19,862 nt of DNA, taken from positions 1 through 19,862 of the forward strand of contig SVAU01000021.1 of assembly GCA_015059245.1 (NCBI GenBank). Direction: 5' to 3'. Positions 14,003 to 19,862 of the stretch are shown here, piece by piece; within the stretch, counting starts at the first letter, position 1, and each line of letters begins with the position of its first letter. Under the pieces are notes generated by a model. That model saw nothing but the letters and a program-made list of their open reading frames with translations, made no database searches and was not told where the DNA came from. Position numbers and translations under genes: made by a program. This stretch comes from Bacillota bacterium (lineage in GTDB: Bacteria; Bacillota_I; Bacilli_A; RF39; UBA660).

Positions 14003-14048
14003 GGAATAATCTTTTTTTATTTTCATATTTTTTATAAAGGTGATTTTT

Positions 14049-15182
14049 ATGAAAAAAATGTTATTTTTTATAGGTCTTTTAATGATTGGTAAAGTTTATG
14101 CCCTTGATTTAACTACATACAGTAAGTCTGCTATAATGATTGAACCAACGACTAATACAGTCTTATATGAATTAAACAAGGATGAAAGATTGGCGCCTGC
14201 ATCTATGACAAAACTAATGACTATGTTAATAATTATGGAATCTATCGATAATGCTAAAATTTCATTAGACGATGATGTTTTAATTAGTACGAATGCATCT
14301 TCTATGGGAGGTAGTCAAGTTTTTTTAGAGGCTAATTCTAAATTAAAAGTCGAACAATTATTGAAAGGAATAGCTATTGCTAGTGGTAATGATGCCGCTG
14401 TTGCTATGGCTGAACATATTGCTGGAAGTACAGATGAATTTGTTAATATGATGAATAATAAAGTTACTGATTTAGGTTTAAAGAATACTCATTTCGTTAA
14501 TGTTCACGGATTGGATGCTGATAATCATTATTCCTCTGCTTATGATATGTCTATAATTGCTAAAGAATTATTAAAACATGAAAAAATATTGGAATATACT
14601 TCCTTGTATGAAGATTATTTAGAGAAACCTGATGGAACTAAAACTTGGTTAGTTAATACAAATAAGTTAGTTAGATTTTATGAAGGTGTAGATGGATTGA
14701 AAACTGGATATACGAGTAATGCCAAGTACTGTCTTACTTCTACTGCTATGAAAAATAATATAAGATTTATTACTGTTGTTATGGGTGTAGATACATCAGA
14801 ACATAGAAGTTTAGATACTACAAGTATGCTTAATTATGGGTTTGCTAATTATAAATTAAGTAGAATACTAAATAAAAATGAAATAGTTGGTAAATTAAAA
14901 GTTAAAAATGGTAAACAAGAATATATAAATTATTATGTTAATGAAGATGTTACTGATTTATTAAAGAATAATGAAGATAAAAAATATTCTTATAATATTA
15001 ATACTTATAAGGTTACGGCTCCTATTAGTAAAAAGGATGTTGTTGGTGATATGGAAATTATCGATAATACCGGTAAAGTTATAAAGAAAGTGGATTTAGT
15101 TGTTAAAGATGATATTGATAAACATTCTTTTTTATCTTTGTTTGTAAAAATATATAAAAATATTATTAATGGATATTTGTAG
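14049..15182 (+). CDS. D-alanyl-D-alanine carboxypeptidase (PBP5/DacF type, serine peptidase S11)
   Basis: This 377-residue secreted enzyme removes the terminal D-Ala from peptidoglycan pentapeptides outside the membrane. It has a signal peptide (MKKMLFFIGLLMIGKVYA, likely cut before LDL) and the three active-site motifs of the family: SxxK in 'APASMTKLMT' (S52, K55), SxN as 'SGN' (112-114) and KTG in 'DGLKTGYTSNAKY' (218-220). After the catalytic domain comes the usual beta-rich C-terminal domain. The last 17 residues (FLSLFVKIYKNIINGYL) form an amphipathic helix that probably anchors the enzyme to the membrane. The frame extends to a GTG at 14040, but AAAGGTGAT is well placed for ATG 14049, so I start there. 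Length fits DacF-type enzymes. DacF in Bacillus is sporulation-linked, but no sporulation promoter is evident here, so I give no symbol. Confidence 0.95.
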   Translation: MKKMLFFIGLLMIGKVYALDLTTYSKSAIMIEPTTNTVLYELNKDERLAPASMTKLMTMLIIMESIDNAKISLDDDVLISTNASSMGGSQVFLEANSKLKVEQLLKGIAIASGNDAAVAMAEHIAGSTDEFVNMMNNKVTDLGLKNTHFVNVHGLDADNHYSSAYDMSIIAKELLKHEKILEYTSLYEDYLEKPDGTKTWLVNTNKLVRFYEGVDGLKTGYTSNAKYCLTSTAMKNNIRFITVVMGVDTSEHRSLDTTSMLNYGFANYKLSRILNKNEIVGKLKVKNGKQEYINYYVNEDVTDLLKNNEDKKYSYNINTYKVTAPISKKDVVGDMEIIDNTGKVIKKVDLVVKDDIDKHSFLSLFVKIYKNIINGYL

Positions 15183-15209
15183 TTTTGTGTATCATTCTTT
15201 CATTCTTTA

Positions 15210-15218
15210 TGTTATAAT
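15210..15218 (+). promoter_or_regulatory. Extended -10 promoter for the Pro/Ala-rich membrane protein gene
   Basis: TGTTATAAT is a full TGnTATAAT element 47 bases before the ATG. A good -35 is not visible. No terminator separates this gene from the carboxypeptidase, so read-through is also possible. Confidence 0.6.
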
Positions 15219-15264
15219 TTAGTAGAATATGGGGATTATGATATTAAGAAAGAAGTGAGAAAAA

Positions 15265-17223
15265 ATGAATGAACAAAACAATTTAAACACAGTTCCAAAT
15301 GCGCAACCTGCACCAGCTCCTAGTCCTGCACCAGCTCCTGCTGCTGCACCTAGTCCTGCTCCTGCTCCAGTTGCTCAACCAACTCCTGTGGCTGCACCAG
15401 CTCCTGCTCCTGCTCCTGCACCAGTACAACCTGCTGCACCAGCACCTGCACCTGCTCCTGTACCACAAGCACCTGCACCTGCTCCTGTACCACAAGCACC
15501 TGTAGCTGAACCTGCTCCTGCTCCTGTTGCTTCCCCTGCACCAGCTCCAGCTCAAGCAGATATTGTTCCAAGCGAACCAATTAATCCAATTGCTAACAAT
15601 GCTACAGTTCAACCAGCTGCTCAACCTGCAGCACCTGCACCAGCACAACCACAACCTATGCAACCAGTTGTTCCAACAACTTCTGCTGGATTTGTACCTA
15701 ATGGTGCACCATTACAACCTAAGAAGAAAAATGTTCCTCTTATAGTTGGAATCGTAGTAGCAGTAATCGCTGTATTAGCTGCTGTTGGTTACTTTGTAGT
15801 ATACCCTCTAGTTATTCAAAAAATGACTACTCCTAAAAAGGTATACGAAATTGCTATCCAAAATATTACAAAAGAAATAAATACTAAAGTAAACGATGCT
15901 GTTCACGAAAAAACATTCATCGAATTAAGCTTAGGCGTTGATTCGAATATGGAAATGATTTCAGCATTTAGTGGATATACTTATGGATTCAATGTTGGAG
16001 GAGATCCAGTAAATAAATCTGCTCAAGTTGGTTTATTTATGAAGAATTCAACAGTTGAATATAGTTTATATGAATATATTAAAGATAATAAAAAATATTC
16101 AAGATATTCTACTGACCAAGTATTAAATTACTTAGGTGAAATGACTGAAGAAGAAATGAATGATTTATTTGGTTCTCTTCAAGAATCACTAACTGAAAGT
16201 AGTATTACAAATGAAGAAGCAACTTATATTATTAATAAAATATCTGAGTTAATCATTTCAGGTATGGAAGAAGATAAATTCAGTCGTGAAGAAACAACTA
16301 TCAAACTTAATGGCGAAAGTATAAAAGTTCTAAATAATAAATATATTATTGATGATGCTGGTATTGAAAAAATGGCTAAACATATTCTTGATGGTTTAAA
16401 ATCAGATGAAAAAGCCGTAAAAATACTTGCTAAGATGTCTGATGTTACTGAAGAAGACATGAAAAAACAATTAACTTATGAAGAAAATAAAGAAGAAGAT
16501 TCTGAAGGTACTGAAGATAAAGGTGAACCTACTACTTTAACAATGAATCTATATACTAGCACAAAAGGTGCTGAATCTTATGGATTTGCTATTAATGATG
16601 ATAAAGGAAACTTAAAGATTCATTACTATACTACTGAAAAAGCATTTGAATTAGGATTATATTCTAAGACAAAAGATGAAGAAACTAATAAAGATACTGA
16701 AAATACTATTACTGCTTTAGGTGTTGCTAGAGATAAAGGAACTAGTGTAGATGTTACAGTAAATGGTAAGAAGATTATGAATCTACTTATTACTGAAAAT
16801 ACTGATACTAAGTTAGCTTTAACTTATGAAATCTTTGTAGATGAACAAAATAGTATTACAGGTTCATTTAAAATGAGTATTGATGAAAATGATAAGAGAA
16901 GTAAAATTCTATATGAATTTACTATGAAAGCTGGAGATCAATATATTAACCTTGAATTAAATCTATTAAATGATTGGACTACTGAAGTAGCTAATATTAA
17001 TACTGGTAGTGCTGTTCAAGTAACTGAAGCAGATATTCAAGCTAAATCTCAACAATTATTAGGTCAAATAATGCAAACTCCTGTTGGAATGTTACTACAA
17101 ACATTAAGTAGTATGTCTAGTGGTGGACTTCAAGATTATTATGAAGATGATTACAACGCTATTGGAACTGGTGATGTTGTAATTACTCCAGATGATCCTG
17201 ATGTAACAATTCCTGTTGCTTAA
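15265..17223 (+). CDS. Pro/Ala-rich membrane-anchored protein, paralog of the 11912-13945 product
   Basis: This 652-residue protein has a low-complexity Pro/Ala/Gln tail (about 14-137) on the cytoplasmic side, a Lys-rich stop (QPKKKN), and one membrane helix (about 157-182). The large outer domain (about 185-620) is rich in Glu, Lys, Thr and Asn, and a short acidic C-terminus follows. It matches the 11912-13945 protein in order: 'TTPKKVYEIAI' against 'STPKSVFKNAI', then 'IKVLNNKYIIDDAGIEKM' against 'IKVKKYSYVFDEDAVQDL', 'LTMNLYTS' against 'IALNIYTR', and 'VANINTGSAVQVTEADI' against 'VEKINGKNAVSIDELDV'. The thioredoxin-like domain is missing here. I cannot assign a function; the layout suits an anchored surface protein whose tail contacts cytosolic or wall-synthesis partners. 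AGAAGTGAG precedes the ATG. Confidence 0.78.
   Translation: MNEQNNLNTVPNAQPAPAPSPAPAPAAAPSPAPAPVAQPTPVAAPAPAPAPAPVQPAAPAPAPAPVPQAPAPAPVPQAPVAEPAPAPVASPAPAPAQADIVPSEPINPIANNATVQPAAQPAAPAPAQPQPMQPVVPTTSAGFVPNGAPLQPKKKNVPLIVGIVVAVIAVLAAVGYFVVYPLVIQKMTTPKKVYEIAIQNITKEINTKVNDAVHEKTFIELSLGVDSNMEMISAFSGYTYGFNVGGDPVNKSAQVGLFMKNSTVEYSLYEYIKDNKKYSRYSTDQVLNYLGEMTEEEMNDLFGSLQESLTESSITNEEATYIINKISELIISGMEEDKFSREETTIKLNGESIKVLNNKYIIDDAGIEKMAKHILDGLKSDEKAVKILAKMSDVTEEDMKKQLTYEENKEEDSEGTEDKGEPTTLTMNLYTSTKGAESYGFAINDDKGNLKIHYYTTEKAFELGLYSKTKDEETNKDTENTITALGVARDKGTSVDVTVNGKKIMNLLITENTDTKLALTYEIFVDEQNSITGSFKMSIDENDKRSKILYEFTMKAGDQYINLELNLLNDWTTEVANINTGSAVQVTEADIQAKSQQLLGQIMQTPVGMLLQTLSSMSSGGLQDYYEDDYNAIGTGDVVITPDDPDVTIPVA
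15304..15675 (+). repeat. Low-complexity Pro/Ala coding tract, with a perfect 27-base tandem repeat at 15442-15495
   Basis: CCT/CCA and GCT/GCA codons alternate over about 370 bases. Within it, a 27-base unit (15442-15468 and 15469-15495) is exactly duplicated and encodes APAPAPVPQ twice, followed by the start of a third copy. The identity at DNA level suggests recent slippage or unequal exchange. Confidence 0.85.
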
Positions 17224-17235
17224 TAATTAAAACAA

Positions 17236-17271
17236 ATAAAAAAGATATAACATTGAGTTATATCTTTTTTT
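17236..17271. terminator. Bidirectional terminator between the Pro/Ala-rich gene and pnp
   Basis: Stem AAAGATATAAC (17241-17251) pairs with GTTATATCTTT (17257-17267), with a 5-base loop, A-tract on the left and T-tract on the right. Genes converge on it from both sides, so it should stop both. Confidence 0.9.
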
Positions 17272-17276
17272 ATGTA

Positions 17277-19511
17277 TTATTCAGATTTTTTAGAAGATTT
17301 CTTTTCTGTTTTTTCTTCTTTTTTAGATGATTTTTTATCATCTTTTTTCTTGTCTTCTTTATCTTCTTTTCTTTCTGGTTTAGGTAGTGCAGCTTTACGA
17401 GATAGATTTAATCTATTTTTATTATCGTAACCTTCTGCTTTAACGATTATTTCGTCTCCTACTTTGAACATGCTTTGAGGTTTGTCTACTCTTTCCCAAG
17501 CTAGTTGAGATACATGGCACATTCCTTCGCAGCCAGGCCATAATTCTACGAAGCATCCGAAGTCTTCTACTTTAACTACTTTACCTGTATATACTCTTCC
17601 AGGTTCTACTTCTCTTGCTACTTGTTCAATCATTTCTTTTGTTTTAGCAATTATGTCTTTATCTTGGTGATAGATTAATACTGTTCCATCATCTTGAAGA
17701 TCTACTTTGACTGCGTTAATATCGTTAACTGCTGTTACGTTAGATGCTTCTAAGATAATCTTAGTAATCATTTCTCCACCTTTACCGATTACATCTTTAA
17801 TCTTATCTGGATTAATGTGTAGTATTTCAATTTTTGGAGCGTATTTAGAAAGTTCTTCACGTGGTTCAGGAATAACGCTTTCCATTACGTCTAAGATTTC
17901 CATACGAGCTTCTTTAGCTTGTGCTAAAGCTTCTTTTAATATCTTTTCTGTTACACCTTTGATTTTGATATCCATTTGTAATGCTGTAATACCTTTTCTT
18001 GTACCAGCTACTTTGAAGTCCATGTCTCCCATGTGATCTTCTAAACCTTGGATATCTGTTAATATAGTATATTTTTTACCATCTTCACTAGTTATAAGTC
18101 CCATAGCGATACCTGCTACTGGAGCTTTAATTGGAACACCAGCTGCCATTAGAGATAGACATCCAGCACAAATTGTAGCTTGTGATGATGAACCATTTGA
18201 TTCTAAGATTTCAGATACAACACGTACTGTGTATGGGAATTCTTTTTCATCTGGCATTACTTGAAGAAGTGCTCTTTCTCCTAATGCACCATGTCCGATT
18301 TCTCTACGTCCTGGAGAACCATAACGTCCAACTTCACCTACTGAGAATTGTGGGAAGTTGTAATGTAACATAAATCTCTTAGTTGCTTCTAATGTTAAGC
18401 CATCTAAGATTTGGTTTTCTTCTAATGAACCTAATGTAGTTGTTGCTAAAGCTTGTGTTTCACCACGAGTGAATACAGCAGAACCATGTGTTCTTGGTAA
18501 TAAATCAACCATAGCAGATAGTGGACGAATTTCTTTCATTCCACGTCCGTCAGTTCTCTTTTTATCTTTAGTAACCATTCTACGTACTACAGAACCTTCA
18601 ATACCATCAACAACTTTTTTAACTTGAGCAAGTAATTCCATGCAGTTTTCTTCTTCTGCATATACTTCTGCAAAGTTTTCTAAAGTTTCTGCTTTTACTG
18701 CATCGATAGCAGCATATTTTTCAAGTTTTTTCTTGTCTGAAGATAATGCTTCATACATTTTATCTGTTGCATATTCTTTAACAGCGCTTTCTAGTTTTGG
18801 ATCAATTGAAGCAAGTTCAACTTCAACTTTTTCTTTTCCGATTTCTTCACGGATTTTTTCTTGGAATTCACATAGCATTTTAATATGTTCATGTCCGAAC
18901 ATTAATGCACCTAACATATCTTTTTCAGATACTTGTTTAGCACCAGCTTCTACCATACAGATAGCATCTTTTGTACCTGCTACTGTTAAATGGATTTCTG
19001 ATTGTTCTTGTTGTTCTACTGATGGGTTAATGATATATTCTTTACCAATCTTACCAACAATAACACCTGCTACTGGACCATCAAATGGAATATCACTTAT
19101 TGTAAGTGCAAGTGATGAACCTAATAATGCAGTCATTTCTGGTGAGTTATCTTGTTCTACTGATAATACAGTGTTGATAACTTGAACTTCGTTACGGAAG
19201 TTTTCGTCAAACATTGGACGAATTGGACGGTCGATTAATCTTGCAGTTAATGTTGCTTGATCTGTAGGACGTCCTTCTCTTTTAATGAATCCACCAGGTA
19301 TTTTACCTACTGAATATAATTTTTCTTGATATAGAACTGTTAATGGGAAGAAATCTTGAGTGATTGGTGTATGTCCCATAACTGCTGCAGTTAAGATAAC
19401 TGTATCTCCATATCTTACTAAAACGGAACCATTTGCTTGTTTAGCTAGTTCGCCTGTTTCAACAGTGATTGTTTTTCCTAAAAAGTCTAGTTCGAATACC
19501 TTTTTAGCCAT
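17277..19511 (-). CDS. pnp: Polyribonucleotide nucleotidyltransferase (PNPase)
   Basis: This 744-residue enzyme degrades RNA 3' to 5' using phosphate, in the cytosol, as a trimer. Visible domains: first RNase PH core (about 10-145, with '[13 protein letters not shown]'), alpha-helical linker (about 240-310), and second RNase PH core (about 320-540, with '[20 protein letters not shown]' at 386-405). The acidic residues D492 and D498 in '[13 protein letters not shown]' are at the place of the catalytic aspartates. KH follows (about 560-620, GKGG at 576-579), then S1 (about 637-706, '[20 protein letters not shown]'). It ends in a highly charged Lys/Glu/Asp tail (709-744), longer than in many relatives. 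GAGG precedes the start. rpsO lies upstream on the same strand with a hairpin between them. Confidence 0.98.
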   Translation of the reverse strand: MAKKVFELDFLGKTITVETGELAKQANGSVLVRYGDTVILTAAVMGHTPITQDFFPLTVLYQEKLYSVGKIPGGFIKREGRPTDQATLTARLIDRPIRPMFDENFRNEVQVINTVLSVEQDNSPEMTALLGSSLALTISDIPFDGPVAGVIVGKIGKEYIINPSVEQQEQSEIHLTVAGTKDAICMVEAGAKQVSEKDMLGALMFGHEHIKMLCEFQEKIREEIGKEKVEVELASIDPKLESAVKEYATDKMYEALSSDKKKLEKYAAIDAVKAETLENFAEVYAEEENCMELLAQVKKVVDGIEGSVVRRMVTKDKKRTDGRGMKEIRPLSAMVDLLPRTHGSAVFTRGETQALATTTLGSLEENQILDGLTLEATKRFMLHYNFPQFSVGEVGRYGSPGRREIGHGALGERALLQVMPDEKEFPYTVRVVSEILESNGSSSQATICAGCLSLMAAGVPIKAPVAGIAMGLITSEDGKKYTILTDIQGLEDHMGDMDFKVAGTRKGITALQMDIKIKGVTEKILKEALAQAKEARMEILDVMESVIPEPREELSKYAPKIEILHINPDKIKDVIGKGGEMITKIILEASNVTAVNDINAVKVDLQDDGTVLIYHQDKDIIAKTKEMIEQVAREVEPGRVYTGKVVKVEDFGCFVELWPGCEGMCHVSQLAWERVDKPQSMFKVGDEIIVKAEGYDNKNRLNLSRKAALPKPERKEDKEDKKKDDKKSSKKEEKTEKKSSKKSE

Positions 19512-19530
19512 ATTTTCTACCTCTTTTCCT

Positions 19531-19557
19531 AAAAAAAGACACTTAAAAATAAGTGCC
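19531..19557 (-). terminator. Terminator or attenuator hairpin between rpsO and pnp
   Basis: Stem GGCACTTA/TAAGTGTC with one G-U pair (19538-19545 with 19550-19557) and a 4-base loop is followed on the minus strand by TTTTTTT. It lies 20-46 bases before the pnp start. No separate pnp promoter is visible after it, so partial read-through from rpsO is likely. Confidence 0.72.
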
Positions 19558-19569
19558 TACTTTTTTTTA

Positions 19570-19839
19570 CTATTTTCTCAATCCTAGAGCTTCAATAGTA
19601 TTTCTGTAACTTACTACATCAGTCTTCTTTAGATAATCTAGTAAACTACGTCTTTTACCAACCATCATTTGAAGTCCTCTTTTTGAGTGGAAATCATGAA
19701 TGTGGTTTTTTAGATGTTCAGTTAAGTTATTGATTTCTTCTGTAAGAATAGCAATTTGAACTTCTGTAGCTCCAGTGTCTTTTTCATTTTTACCGAATTG
19801 TTTAACTAATTCAGCTTTTCTTTCTTTTGAAATAGCCAT
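19570..19839 (-). CDS. rpsO: 30S ribosomal protein S15
   Basis: This 89-residue protein is full length for S15, which binds the central domain of 16S rRNA early in 30S assembly. It carries the family signature: '[21 protein letters not shown]' from residue 23, then [19 protein letters not shown] and 'LLDYLKKTD'. ATG 19837-19839 has a strong AAGGAGG site 7 bases upstream. It lies directly before pnp, the classic rpsO-pnp order. Its promoter lies outside the window, to the right. Confidence 0.98.
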   Translation of the reverse strand: MAISKERKAELVKQFGKNEKDTGATEVQIAILTEEINNLTEHLKNHIHDFHSKRGLQMMVGKRRSLLDYLKKTDVVSYRNTIEALGLRK

Positions 19840-19862
19840 GTGTAATTCCTCCTTCTTTTATT

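Noticed and set aside
14040..14048. GTG at 14040 as start of the carboxypeptidase
   Set aside because: It lies within the AAAGGTGAT ribosome binding site for ATG 14049.
15283..15663. 126-codon Cys/Arg/Trp-rich minus-strand frame, and other frames over the same tract
   Set aside because: They are the complement and shifted readings of the Pro/Ala codon repeats; the composition is explained by the repeat alone.
15304..15675. CRISPR-like or other short regular repeats
   Set aside because: The repeats are codon-phased Pro/Ala coding sequence without unique spacers of equal length.
18640..19185. 181-codon plus-strand open frame inside pnp
   Set aside because: It lies opposite a full-length, highly conserved PNPase, has a Ser/Ile-rich composition typical of antisense to such a gene, and has no ribosome binding site or recognisable domain.

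Overview
This window comes from a very AT-rich, low-GC Gram-positive bacterium. SpoVAC/SpoVAD/SpoVAE, a sporulation-type sigma factor, a D-Ala-D-Ala carboxypeptidase and a T-box-controlled prolyl-tRNA synthetase point to a spore-forming, walled member of the Bacillota. The small, tightly packed genes and many lysine/asparagine-rich unknown proteins suggest an uncultured Bacilli/'RF39-like' gut lineage, but that placement is inference. TGA ends scpA and spoVAD, and TGG encodes Trp in pnp, so the standard bacterial code applies rather than the mycoplasma code.

Layout, left to right. (1) 1-1860, minus: an unknown single-pass membrane protein, scpA and the first codons of scpB (chromosome condensation). 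(2) 1911-4395, minus: an operon of sigma factor, spoVAC, spoVAD and spoVAE with translationally coupled overlaps. It ends at a terminator and is preceded by a perfect match to the Spo0A box. (3) 4422-9442, minus: four genes each closed by its own hairpin terminator. They encode a secreted DUF6273-like protein with a clear housekeeping promoter, a Zn-dependent phospholipase C-like hydrolase, a DUF2238-like membrane protein, and a 643-residue unknown with a duplicated N-terminal module. (4) 9465-11514, minus: proS behind a proline (CCU) T-box riboswitch. (5) 11523-13983, minus: a DUF4176 protein and a large membrane protein with a thioredoxin-like C-terminus that lacks the CxxC. (6) 14049-17223, plus: a D,D-carboxypeptidase and a Pro/Ala-rich membrane protein paralogous to the one in (5). 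(7) 17236-19839, minus: pnp and rpsO, facing (6) across a bidirectional terminator.

Three themes link the genes. Sporulation: the sigma factor and the SpoVA channel proteins for dipicolinate form one transcription unit, resembling the sigF-spoVA neighbourhood of Bacillus but without spoIIAA/spoIIAB. Envelope: several secreted or membrane-anchored unknowns, including two paralogs, flank a peptidoglycan-trimming enzyme. Housekeeping: scpAB, proS, rpsO and pnp are conventional.

I found no tRNA, rRNA, CRISPR array, insertion sequence or prophage gene. The only gap over 300 bases (11177-11522) is filled by a terminator, promoter, T-box leader and a short spacer. The most interesting items are the Spo0A box upstream of a sigma gene with no adjacent anti-sigma, the tandemly duplicated unknown protein, the paralogous membrane proteins (one with a degenerate thioredoxin domain), and the proS promoter nested inside the upstream terminator hairpin.
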